Assembly (NCBI GenBank): GCA_002403375.1
Contig: DHHQ01000003.1
Location: 157,552 to 175,995, forward strand
Reading direction: 5' to 3'
DNA: 18,444 nucleotides
From: Thiobacillus denitrificans
GTDB taxonomy: Bacteria; Pseudomonadota; Gammaproteobacteria; Burkholderiales; Thiobacillaceae
Shown: in pieces, positions 7,281 to 14,943 of the stretch
Layout of the letters: each line of letters starts with the position of its first letter
Position numbering within the stretch: position 1 is the stretch's first letter
Position numbers and translations under genes: made by a program
The notes under the pieces: generated by a model
The model's database searches: none
Seen by the model: the letters and a program-made list of their open reading frames with translations, nothing else
Told to the model about the DNA's origin: nothing

Positions 7281-7829
7281 TCAGAACGCCGGCTTGTCCT
7301 TGGCGTTGCGGTAGCGCTCGACGCCCGCCAGGATCTCGGCGCGCGCGTCGTCGATGCCGACCCAGCCCTCGACCTTGACCCACTTGCCCTGCTCGAGGTC
7401 CTTGTAGTGCTCGAAGAAGTGGGCGATCTGCGCCAGCAGCAGCGGCTGCAGGTCCTCAGGCTTGTTGACGCCCTTGTAGAGACCGCACAGCTTGTCGACC
7501 GGCACCGCCAGCAGCTTGGCGTCGACGCCCGCTTCGTCGGTCATCTTCAGCATGCCGATCGGGCGGCAGCGCACGACGACGCCGGTGATCAGCGGGATCG
7601 GGGTGATCACCAGCACGTCGACCGGGTCGCCGTCTTCGGACAGGGTGTGCGGGATGTAGCCGTAGTTGCACGGGTAGTGCATCGCGGTCGACATGAAGCG
7701 GTCGACGAACATGGCGCCAGACTCCTTGTCGACTTCGTACTTGATGGGTTCGCCGTGGGCGGGGATTTCGATGATGACGTTGAAATCGTCCGGCAGGTTG
7801 CGGCCGGAGCTGACGCGGTCGAGGCTCAT
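7281..7829 (-). CDS. ppa: Inorganic pyrophosphatase, family I
   Basis: The 182-aa product hydrolyses pyrophosphate to two phosphates in the cytosol, driving biosynthetic reactions forward. The family I signature is present as EDGDPVD at residues 65-71, supplying metal-binding Asp66 and Asp71. Other family features are EIPAHGEPIKYE at 21-32, R44 in FVDRF, and the HYPCNYGYIPHT segment at 51-62. Length is close to the E. coli enzyme (175 aa). I chose the ATG at 7829 (MSLDRVSSG), which places the conserved core at normal distance from the N-terminus; upstream frame-open sequence is non-homologous and runs through the promoter. No strong Shine-Dalgarno is visible. The gene diverges from mfd across 108 bp and reads toward the repeat-bounded phosphoesterase gene. 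Confidence 0.96.
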   Translation of the reverse strand: MSLDRVSSGRNLPDDFNVIIEIPAHGEPIKYEVDKESGAMFVDRFMSTAMHYPCNYGYIPHTLSEDGDPVDVLVITPIPLITGVVVRCRPIGMLKMTDEAGVDAKLLAVPVDKLCGLYKGVNKPEDLQPLLLAQIAHFFEHYKDLEQGKWVKVEGWVGIDDARAEILAGVERYRNAKDKPAF

Positions 7830-7860
7830 GATGTTCGGGGTAGAAACGGGAAAGCCCGGC

Positions 7861-7866
7861 ATTATA
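7861..7866 (-). promoter_or_regulatory. Candidate ppa -10 box
   Basis: On the minus strand this reads TATAAT, a perfect sigma-70 -10, 32 bp before the ppa ATG. No clear -35 stands 16-18 bp upstream, so the call rests on the -10 and its position. Confidence 0.5.
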
Positions 7867-7919
7867 CCCGTCCCGTCCGCCGCTTCGTGCTTGCGGATGC
7901 GCGGGGCTGCCGTTTCTAG

Positions 7920-7925
7920 GATAAT
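7920..7925 (+). promoter_or_regulatory. Candidate mfd -10 box
   Basis: GATAAT lies 12 bp before the mfd ATG at 7938. If used, transcription would start about 6 nt before the start codon, giving a near-leaderless message, consistent with the absence of a Shine-Dalgarno. The -35 is weak. Confidence 0.3.
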
Positions 7926-7937
7926 CCGACTTTTTGC

Positions 7938-10900
7938 ATGCAGTTCTCCCCCGCCACCCCCTCTCCCGGCCATCGCCAGCCCGGCCTCGCCGGCGCCGCC
8001 GACGCGCTCTACCTGGCCGAACTCGCACGCCGCGCGGCCGCGCCGCTGGCCGTCGTGTGCGCGAGCGCGTGGGACGCCAACCGCCTGGCGGAGGAACTGC
8101 GCTGGTTCGATCCTGAATTGCGGGTGTGCGCCTTTCCCGACTGGGAGACGCTGCCCTACGACGCCTTCTCGCCGCATCCCGACCTGATTTCCGAGCGGCT
8201 GGCGACGCTGTACCAGATCTCGCGCGGCGAGTTCGACATCGCGGTGGTCGCGCTGTCGACCGCGCTTTACCGGCTGGCGCCGCCGGCCTTCCTCGCCGCC
8301 CACACCTTCTTCCTCAAGCAGAAGGACCTGCTCGACGAGGCCGCCTTCCGCGCGCAGATGGCGCTCGGCGGCTACAGCCACGTCAACCAGGTCTACGCGC
8401 CCGGTGAATTCAGCTTCCGCGGCGGGCTGATCGACCTGTTCCCGATGGGCAGCGCGGTGCCCTACCGGATCGACCTGTTCGACAACGAGATCGAGACGAT
8501 CCGCGCCTTCGACGTCGACACCCAGCGCAGCATCTATCCGGTGAACGAGGTGCGCCTGCTGCCGGCGCGCGAATTCCCGCTCGACGAGGCGGGCATCACC
8601 CACTTCCGGCAGGCTTTCCGCGAGCGCTTCGAGGGCGACCCGTCCAAGTCCAAGCTCTACAAGGACGTCAGCAACGGCCTCGCCCCGGCCGGCATCGAGT
8701 ACTACCTGCCACTGTTCTTCGACGAGACGGCGACGCTGTTCGACTACCTGCCGAAATCCGCCCGCCTGGTGTTCCACGGCGCGCTCGACCCCGCCGGCCA
8801 GGCGTTCTGGGCCGACGCGCAGGGCCGGTTCCGACTGCTGGGCGGCGACAAGGACCGGCCGCTCCTGCCGCCCGCCGAGCTGTTCCTCGCGACCGACGCC
8901 TTCTTCGGCCTGGCCAAGGCTTACGACCGGCTCGACGTCGAGCAGGGCGGCGAAGGGCTCGCCCGTCCGGTGCCGCCGATCGCGGTCGACCGCCGCGAGG
9001 CGCATCCGGTCGCCAAGCTGCAAGCCTTCATCGACGGCTTCGCCGGCAGGGTGCTGATCGTCGCACCGTCGGCCGGACGCCGCGAGACGCTGCACGAATA
9101 CCTCGCCGAGCACGGGCTCGACGCGAAACTGGTCGACAGCTGGGCCGAGGCGCTGCCGAGCGACGCTCGCGTCCTGCTCACGCACGGCCCGCTCGCCGAA
9201 GGCTTCGTCACCGCCGACGGCACGCTCGCCGTCGTCACCGAAACCGAGCTCTACGCGATCCCGCCCAAGACGCGGCGCGCGCGCGAGGCCCGCGCGACGC
9301 AGATCGACAGCCTGTTGCGCGACCTCTCCGAGCTCAAGCCCGGCGACCCGGTGGTGCACGCGCAGTACGGCATCGGCGAATACCTCGGCCTCGTCAACAT
9401 GGACCTCGGCGACGGCGACACCGAATTCCTGCAGCTCGAATACGCCAAGGGCGACAAGCTCTACGTGCCGGTCGCCAACCTGCACCTGATCTCGCGCTAT
9501 TCCGGCGCCGGCGAGGGCGAGGTGCCGCTGCACAAGCTGGGCACCGACCAGTGGGAGAAGGCGCGCCGCCGCGCCATGCAGGCGGCGCGCGACACCGCCG
9601 CCGAGCTGCTCAACCTCTATGCGCTGCGCGCCGCGCGCGAGGGCCACGCGTTCACGTTCTCGGTGCACGACTACGAAGCCTTCGCCGAGGGCTTCGGCTA
9701 CGAGGAGACGCCCGACCAGGCCGCCGCGATCGCCGCGGTGATGGCCGACATGCAGTCGGGCAAGCCGATGGACCGCCTGGTGTGCGGCGACGTCGGCTTC
9801 GGCAAGACCGAGGTCGCGCTGCGCGCCGCCTTCATGGCGGTGATGGGCGGCTACCAGGTGGCGGTGCTGGTTCCAACGACGCTCTTGGCCGAGCAGCATT
9901 TCAACAATTTCTCCGACCGCTTCTCGCAGTGGCCGGTGAAGCTCGCCGAGCTCTCGCGCTTCCGCAGCCCCAGGGAGCAGACGGCGGCGCTCGAGGCCCT
10001 TGCGGACGGCAAGCTCGACATCGTCATCGGCACCCACCGGCTGATCCAGAAGGACGTCAAGTTCGCCCGCCTCGGGCTGGTCATCATGGACGAGGAGCAC
10101 CGCTTCGGGGTCCGGCAGAAGGAACAATTGAAGGCCCTGCGTGCCGAGGTGGATGTTCTTGCTTTGACCGCCACGCCGATCCCGCGCACGCTGGCGATGT
10201 CGCTCGAGGGCATCCGCGACTTCTCGGTGATCGCCACGGCGCCGCAGAAGCGGCTGGCGATCAAGACCTTCGTCCAGCCCTTCTCGGGCGGGCTGATCCG
10301 CGAAGCGGTGCTGCGCGAGCTCAAGCGCGGCGGCCAGGTGTACTTCCTGCACAACGAAGTCAGCACCATCGAGAACATGCGCGAGCGCCTCGAGAAGCTG
10401 CTGCCCGAGGCGCGCATCCGCGTCGGCCACGGCCAGATGGGCGAGCGCGAGCTCGAGCAGGTGATCCGCGACTTCTACCAGCAGCGTTACGACATCCTCC
10501 TGTGCACCACCATCATCGAGACCGGCATCGACATCCCGACCGCCAACACGATCCTGATCAACCGCGCCGACAAGTTCGGCCTCGCCCAGCTGCACCAGCT
10601 GCGCGGCCGCGTCGGCCGCTCGCACCACCAGGCCTTCGCCTACCTGCTGGTCGACGAGGACCGTTCCCTGACGCCGCAGGCCAAGAAGCGGCTCGAGGCG
10701 ATCCAGCTGATGGAGGAGCTCGGCTCGGGCTTCCACCTCGCGCGTCAGGACCTGGAGATCCGCGGCGCCGGCGAGGTGCTCGGCGAGAAGCAGAGCGGCG
10801 AGATCCTCGAGGTCGGCTTCTCGCTCTACAACGACATGCTGGCCGACGCGGTGGCGAGCCTGAAGGCCGGCCGCGAGCCCGACATGAGCCAGCCGCTCGG

Positions 10901-11336
10901 CGTGGTCTCGGAGATCAACCTCCACCTGCCGGCGCTCCTGCCGACCGACTACTGCCCCGACGTCCACGAGCGGCTGGTGCTGTACAAGCGGCTCGCCAGC
11001 GTGCACGACGCCGAGGACCTCACGCTGCTGCAGGAGGAACTGATCGACCGCTTCGGCCCGCTCCCCGACCCGGCGCGCGCGCTGCTCGACACCCACCGGC
11101 TGCGCCTGGCCGCCAAGCCGCTCGGCATCCTCAAGGTCGACGCGAGCGCCGACGGCATCCTGCTGCAGTTCGTGCCCAAGCCGCCGATCGACCCGGGGCG
11201 CATCATCCAGCTCATCCAGACCCGGCGCGACATCAAGCTGGCGGGCGAAAACCGCCTGCGCTGGCACGCGTCGTCGCCGGCGGAGGCGCGCGCCGCCAAC
11301 GTCGTCACCTTCTTCAACCTGCTCAAACAGCCTTGA
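7938..11336 (+). CDS. mfd: Transcription-repair coupling factor
   Basis: Mfd binds RNA polymerase stalled at DNA lesions, removes it by ATP-driven translocation and recruits UvrA for nucleotide excision repair. The 1132-aa product matches the family's usual size (E. coli 1148). The N-terminal third is UvrB-like (e.g. VCAFPDWETLPYDAFSPHPD). An RNA-polymerase-interacting, CarD-like segment follows around residue 462 (LKPGDPVVHAQYGIGEYLGL). The helicase core has Walker A GDVGFGKT at 617-624, Walker B DEEH at 718-721, TATPIPRT soon after, and the motif VI segment QLRGRVGRS at about 887-895. The C-terminal domain that holds the UvrA-binding surface in check is present. The start at 7938 lacks a visible ribosome site. 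serB follows after 11 bp, a typical betaproteobacterial pairing. Confidence 0.97.
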   Translation: MQFSPATPSPGHRQPGLAGAADALYLAELARRAAAPLAVVCASAWDANRLAEELRWFDPELRVCAFPDWETLPYDAFSPHPDLISERLATLYQISRGEFDIAVVALSTALYRLAPPAFLAAHTFFLKQKDLLDEAAFRAQMALGGYSHVNQVYAPGEFSFRGGLIDLFPMGSAVPYRIDLFDNEIETIRAFDVDTQRSIYPVNEVRLLPAREFPLDEAGITHFRQAFRERFEGDPSKSKLYKDVSNGLAPAGIEYYLPLFFDETATLFDYLPKSARLVFHGALDPAGQAFWADAQGRFRLLGGDKDRPLLPPAELFLATDAFFGLAKAYDRLDVEQGGEGLARPVPPIAVDRREAHPVAKLQAFIDGFAGRVLIVAPSAGRRETLHEYLAEHGLDAKLVDSWAEALPSDARVLLTHGPLAEGFVTADGTLAVVTETELYAIPPKTRRAREARATQIDSLLRDLSELKPGDPVVHAQYGIGEYLGLVNMDLGDGDTEFLQLEYAKGDKLYVPVANLHLISRYSGAGEGEVPLHKLGTDQWEKARRRAMQAARDTAAELLNLYALRAAREGHAFTFSVHDYEAFAEGFGYEETPDQAAAIAAVMADMQSGKPMDRLVCGDVGFGKTEVALRAAFMAVMGGYQVAVLVPTTLLAEQHFNNFSDRFSQWPVKLAELSRFRSPREQTAALEALADGKLDIVIGTHRLIQKDVKFARLGLVIMDEEHRFGVRQKEQLKALRAEVDVLALTATPIPRTLAMSLEGIRDFSVIATAPQKRLAIKTFVQPFSGGLIREAVLRELKRGGQVYFLHNEVSTIENMRERLEKLLPEARIRVGHGQMGERELEQVIRDFYQQRYDILLCTTIIETGIDIPTANTILINRADKFGLAQLHQLRGRVGRSHHQAFAYLLVDEDRSLTPQAKKRLEAIQLMEELGSGFHLARQDLEIRGAGEVLGEKQSGEILEVGFSLYNDMLADAVASLKAGREPDMSQPLGVVSEINLHLPALLPTDYCPDVHERLVLYKRLASVHDAEDLTLLQEELIDRFGPLPDPARALLDTHRLRLAAKPLGILKVDASADGILLQFVPKPPIDPGRIIQLIQTRRDIKLAGENRLRWHASSPAEARAANVVTFFNLLKQP

Positions 11337-11347
11337 AAACCGAGACC

Positions 11348-12184
11348 ATGAATCTGATCGTCCAGGGACGTGACATTCCCACGCCCCATCTGAAGCAGCT
11401 CGCCAGGCTGACCGCCGCACGGGCCATCGAGGCGGTGTCGCCGACCGCCTTCCGCCTGGTCGCGGCCGACGGCGGCCCGCGCGCCGAGGTCGCCGCCTTC
11501 TGCGAGGCGAACGCGCTCGATCACGGCTGGGTGCCGGCGACGCGCCGCATCACCGACTTCGGCCTGCTGGTGATGGACATGGACTCGACGCTGATCACCA
11601 TCGAGTGCATCGACGAGATCGCCGACATGCAGGGACTGAAGCCCGAGGTTTCGGCGATCACCGAGGCGGCGATGCGCGGCGAGATCGACTTCGCCGAAAG
11701 CCTGCGCCGCCGGGTCTCGCTGCTCGAGGGCCTCGACGAGTCCGCCCTGCAGCGCGTCTACGACGAACGCCTGCAACTGTCGCCCGGCGCCGAGACGCTG
11801 CTGGCGGCGGCGCGCGCCGCCGGAATCCGCACCCTGCTGGTGTCGGGCGGCTTCACCTTCTTCACCGAGCGCCTCAAGCCGCGGCTCGCGCTCGACTACA
11901 CCGCCGCCAACACGCTGGAGGCGACGGGCGGCAAGCTCACCGGCCGCCTCCGCGGCGACATCGTCGACGCCCAGGGCAAGGCCGACTGGCTCAACCGGGT
12001 GCGCGCCGAACTGGGGCTGACGCGCGAACAGGTGATCGCGATGGGCGACGGCGCCAACGACCTGAGGATGATGGCCGAGGCCGGGGTCAGCATCGCCTAC
12101 CGCGCCAAGCCGGTGGTGCGCGAAAAGGCCAGCTACGCGCTGAACCAGGTGGGGCTGGACGGGGTCATTCCCCTGCTCGGCTGA
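11348..12184 (+). CDS. serB: Phosphoserine phosphatase SerB
   Basis: SerB removes phosphate from O-phospho-L-serine, the last step of serine biosynthesis, in the cytosol. The 278-aa product has an N-terminal regulatory-type segment of about 70 residues, then the HAD catalytic domain: DMDST at 77-81 with nucleophile Asp77 and acid/base Asp79, SGG at 166-168, Lys211 and the metal-binding GDGAND at 233-238. The conserved ECIDEIAD substrate-cap segment follows the first motif. It starts 11 bp after mfd with no strong ribosome site, so it probably shares the mfd transcript. No clear terminator follows: a GC stem (12189-12195 with 12213-12219) lacks a T-run and overlaps the flgM promoter. Confidence 0.96.
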   Translation: MNLIVQGRDIPTPHLKQLARLTAARAIEAVSPTAFRLVAADGGPRAEVAAFCEANALDHGWVPATRRITDFGLLVMDMDSTLITIECIDEIADMQGLKPEVSAITEAAMRGEIDFAESLRRRVSLLEGLDESALQRVYDERLQLSPGAETLLAAARAAGIRTLLVSGGFTFFTERLKPRLALDYTAANTLEATGGKLTGRLRGDIVDAQGKADWLNRVRAELGLTREQVIAMGDGANDLRMMAEAGVSIAYRAKPVVREKASYALNQVGLDGVIPLLG

Positions 12185-12200
12185 GCCGGGCCGCCGCGGT

Positions 12201-12227
12201 TAAAGAATCCCGGGCGGCCGCCGTTAA
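12201..12227 (+). promoter_or_regulatory. Sigma-28 (FliA) promoter for flgM
   Basis: TAAA at 12201-12204, a 15-bp spacer, then GCCGTTAA at 12220-12227 matches the flagellar class 3 consensus (TAAA-N15-GCCGATAA) at 11 of 12 positions. The first G after TAAA also agrees. It lies 55 bp before the flgM start and just after the serB stop. Confidence 0.85.
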
Positions 12228-12281
12228 ACCAATGAGTGTCTATATAGTCATAAGATCGAATTCCAGCGACCAGGACCTTCC

Positions 12282-12590
12282 GTGAAAATCGACAAGCGCA
12301 TCACTCCGCCCGCCGCAGCCAAAGTGTCCGCCTCCAAGGCCAAGGAGGCGAAAAAAGCCCCCGCCCCGGCTGCCGGCGGCGGCGATTCGCTGACGCTGAC
12401 CGAGAACAGCAGCCGCCTGCGCGAACTGGAGACCCAGCTCGCGTCGGTCGACGTGGCGAACACCGGCAAGATCGAAGCGGTCAAGGCGGCACTCGCCAAC
12501 GGCACCTTCGCCGTCGACGCCGAGGTGGTGGCGGACCGCCTGATCGACCACACCAAGGAAACGCTGCGCAAGCGTCCGCGCAAGAAGTAG
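12282..12590 (+). CDS. flgM: Anti-sigma-28 factor FlgM
   Basis: FlgM binds FliA (sigma-28) and keeps late flagellar genes off until the hook-basal body is finished and exports it. The 102-aa product begins MKID, has a disordered Ala/Lys-rich segment (residues about 8-35), then SLTLTENSSRLRELE and the conserved C-terminal helices at 57-92 (KIEAVKAALANGTFAVDAEV, then VADRLID) that contact sigma-28. The start is GTG at 12282 with AGGA 6 nt upstream (12272-12275). A basic tail (KRPRKK) follows the helices. The sigma-28 promoter upstream gives the usual feedback loop. The position is unusual: between serB and a metallochaperone gene, with no flgA or flgN adjacent. Confidence 0.88.
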   Translation: MKIDKRITPPAAAKVSASKAKEAKKAPAPAAGGGDSLTLTENSSRLRELETQLASVDVANTGKIEAVKAALANGTFAVDAEVVADRLIDHTKETLRKRPRKK

Positions 12591-12623
12591 GGTCAGCCCG
12601 GCCCGTTTCGTCCGGAGTTCCAC

Positions 12624-12833
12624 ATGAGTGAAATCGTCCTTTCCGTCACCGGCATGACCTGCGGCGGCTGCGTCAACAGCGTGCAGAAGGTGCTGTCGGC
12701 CGTGCCCGGCGTGCAGAGCGTCGAGGTCACCCTCACCCCCGGCCGGGCCCGCGTGGTGGTCGACGATGCCAGGGTCGACCGTGCCACGCTAGTGCAGGCC
12801 GTCGTCGACGCCGGATTCGGCGTCGACGGCTGA
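12624..12833 (+). CDS. CopZ-like heavy-metal-associated (HMA) domain protein
   Basis: This 69-aa protein is a single HMA domain with the metal-binding motif GMTCGGC at residues 10-16 (Cys13, Cys16), the ferredoxin-like fold pattern and the typical GVQSVEVTL strand. Such proteins carry Cu(I), less often other soft metals, to P-type ATPases in the cytoplasm. The start has GGAG 6 nt upstream (12614-12617). No copper ATPase or CueR-type regulator lies in the window, so the partner must be elsewhere. It sits 33 bp after flgM and may be transcribed with it. It converges on the GGDEF-EAL gene with a 16-bp gap and no obvious terminator. The metal is not determined by sequence. Confidence 0.9.
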   Translation: MSEIVLSVTGMTCGGCVNSVQKVLSAVPGVQSVEVTLTPGRARVVVDDARVDRATLVQAVVDAGFGVDG

Positions 12834-12849
12834 CCCCCGCCCTGCGCGC

Positions 12850-14943
12850 TCAGTCCTTGCCGCAGAGCACTTCCAGCGGCTCCGGCGGATGGACGCCGTT
12901 GCCCTGGACGTAATCCACACCGATCTCCCGCAGCAGCGCCAGCGTCTGCGGCGTTTCGACGTATTCCGCGACGGTCTTCAGCCCCATCTGCTTGCCGATG
13001 TGGTGAATCGCCTCGACCATCGAGCGGTCGATCGGATTGCTCGTGATGTCGCGCACGAACGCCCCGTCTATCTTGAGGTAGTCCACCTTCAGGTTCTTCA
13101 GGTAGGTGAACGACGACAGCCCGCTGCCAAAATCGTCGAGCGCGAAGCTGCAGCCGAAGCCGCGCATCGCGTCGATGAAGTCGTTGACCACCGACAGGTT
13201 GCCGATCGCCGCCGTCTCCGTGATCTCGAAGCACAGGTGCGGCCCCAGCACCGGGTTGTCCTCCAGGCACGTCAGCAGCATGCGACGGAACTCGGGATCC
13301 TTGAGCGAGGCGCCTGACAGGTTGATCGCGAACAGGCAGCGGATTTCGCGCCGGGCCGCCAGATACCGGTTGCACACCCGCAGCGTCTCCTCGATCACCC
13401 AGCGGTCGAGCGCGGGCATGATCGAATAGCGCTCGGCGGCCGGGATGAAGGCCATCGGCAGGATCTCGCTGCCGTCGTCGTCGACCATGCGCAACAGCAG
13501 TTCGACGTGGCGACTGGCTTCGGGGGTGCCGTCCGTCCGCCGGATCTCCTGCCAGGAGAGCCTCAGCCGGCGCTCCTCGAGCGCCCGCTGGATCCGCGTC
13601 ACCCATTGCATCTCGCCGCGGTGGCGCGCCAGTTCGTGGTCGCGGCTCTCGTAGAGGTGGATCTGGTTGCGGCCGCGTCCCTTCGCCACGTAGCAGGCGG
13701 CGTCCGCCGCCGACATCAGGCTCGCGGTGGTGCCGCTGTCGCGGGTGATCGCCACCACGCCGACACTCATGCCGACGGAGAAGATGCGGTCTTCCCACTT
13801 GAAGCGGTAGCGCTGCACGTCGGCGCGGAAGGTGTCGGCGACCTCGAGCGCGTCGGCGATGCTGCAGTTTTCCAGCAGCAGCGCGAACTCGTCGCCGCCC
13901 AGGCGCGCCAGCGTGTCCCGCTCCCGCAGGTTGTCCCTGAGCAGCAGTGCGAGCTGGCGCAACAGTTCGTCGCCCGCGGCGTGGCCGCAGGTGTCGTTGA
14001 TCACCTTGAACTGGTCGAGATCCATGTAGCACAGCACGTGCTCCCGCCCCTGCTGCTGCGCCGACAGCAGCGCGCGCTCCAGCCGCTGTTCGAACTCGCG
14101 CCGGTTGATCAGCCCGGTCAGCGCGTCATGGCTGGCCTGGTAGATCAGCCGCGCGGTGGCCTGGTCGATCCGCTCCTGCATCTGGTCCTGCATCGCCTGC
14201 AGGTGGGCGGCCATGCGGTTGACGCCGTGCTGCAGCCGGCCGAGCTCGGCCTGCCCGCTCTGCGGGACCCGCTCGCCGAAATGCCCCTCGCCGATGCGGC
14301 TGACGGTATGGGTCAGCGCGAGGATCGGGCGCGTGATCTGGCGTCCGATGCGCCAGGCGAGGTAGAGGCTCACCCCCAGCCCCGCCAGCAGGATGGCGAG
14401 GCTGCGCACGATGGCGTCGCGCTGGCTGCGGATCGTCGCGTTGCGCGAGACCTCGAGCGCGACCCAGCCGAGGAGTCGCGTCGCGCCGTTCGGCCGGGCC
14501 GCGCCGCCGTCGAACAGCTCGAAATCGTCGACCGCCACCTCGGTCCGGGTGATCGGTGCGAAGTACACCAGGCGATCGCGGTACTCGGCCTGCTGGATGC
14601 GGTCGGCCGGGGGCCTCGCCAGCAGCGGGTCGCGCCACGTTCCCTGGCCGACCTGCGCGAGCCGCAGGCCGTCTTCGGCGAATACCGCGACGCCGCGGAT
14701 GTCGGGCTCGATCGCCGCCTTTTCCAGCAGCGTCTGCAGCACCTCGAGATTGCCCGACGCGACGCCGTATTCGGCGGCAGGCGCGAGCTGGCGGACGATC
14801 GCCGCGGCGCGGGTGCGCAGCGACTGGTCGAGGTCGTCGATCTTGGCGGTGATCAGCTGGAACAGCAGCAGGACGCCGATGATCGCCGCCGGCACCAGCG
14901 CCAGCACGATCACCCGCCCCCGGATTCCGAGCGAAGCTGCCAT
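12850..14943 (-). CDS. Membrane-bound GGDEF-EAL protein with periplasmic sensor and HAMP
   Basis: The 697-aa protein has TM helices at about 11-31 and 182-200. Between them is a periplasmic sensor of about 150 residues resembling the sCache/BarA type (RAAAIVRQLAPAAEYGVASG). HAMP follows at about 200-255, then GGDEF at 265-430 and EAL at 445-695. GGDEF is intact at 349-353, with an RxxD inhibitory site at 340-343. The EAL motif reads ELL (481-483), but the other metal and catalytic positions are present: Asn541, Glu576, Asp603-604, Lys624, Glu660 and Gln680. It could therefore make c-di-GMP, degrade it, or both. Its ATG overlaps the stop of the binding-protein gene (TGATG, 14941-14945), so the pair is coupled and the binding protein is a plausible input. 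Confidence 0.93.
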   Translation of the reverse strand: MAASLGIRGRVIVLALVPAAIIGVLLLFQLITAKIDDLDQSLRTRAAAIVRQLAPAAEYGVASGNLEVLQTLLEKAAIEPDIRGVAVFAEDGLRLAQVGQGTWRDPLLARPPADRIQQAEYRDRLVYFAPITRTEVAVDDFELFDGGAARPNGATRLLGWVALEVSRNATIRSQRDAIVRSLAILLAGLGVSLYLAWRIGRQITRPILALTHTVSRIGEGHFGERVPQSGQAELGRLQHGVNRMAAHLQAMQDQMQERIDQATARLIYQASHDALTGLINRREFEQRLERALLSAQQQGREHVLCYMDLDQFKVINDTCGHAAGDELLRQLALLLRDNLRERDTLARLGGDEFALLLENCSIADALEVADTFRADVQRYRFKWEDRIFSVGMSVGVVAITRDSGTTASLMSAADAACYVAKGRGRNQIHLYESRDHELARHRGEMQWVTRIQRALEERRLRLSWQEIRRTDGTPEASRHVELLLRMVDDDGSEILPMAFIPAAERYSIMPALDRWVIEETLRVCNRYLAARREIRCLFAINLSGASLKDPEFRRMLLTCLEDNPVLGPHLCFEITETAAIGNLSVVNDFIDAMRGFGCSFALDDFGSGLSSFTYLKNLKVDYLKIDGAFVRDITSNPIDRSMVEAIHHIGKQMGLKTVAEYVETPQTLALLREIGVDYVQGNGVHPPEPLEVLCGKD

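Noticed and set aside
7830..11420. Very long open frame on the minus strand opposite mfd, continuing into ppa
   Set aside because: It mirrors the codon phase of mfd in GC-rich DNA, is low in complexity (Arg, Leu, Val, Glu rich) and matches no family. Only its last 182 residues (ppa) are real.
12189..12219. Intrinsic terminator after serB
   Set aside because: A 7-bp GC stem can form (12189-12195 with 12213-12219) but the loop is 17 nt and no T-run follows; the segment is better explained by the sigma-28 promoter.
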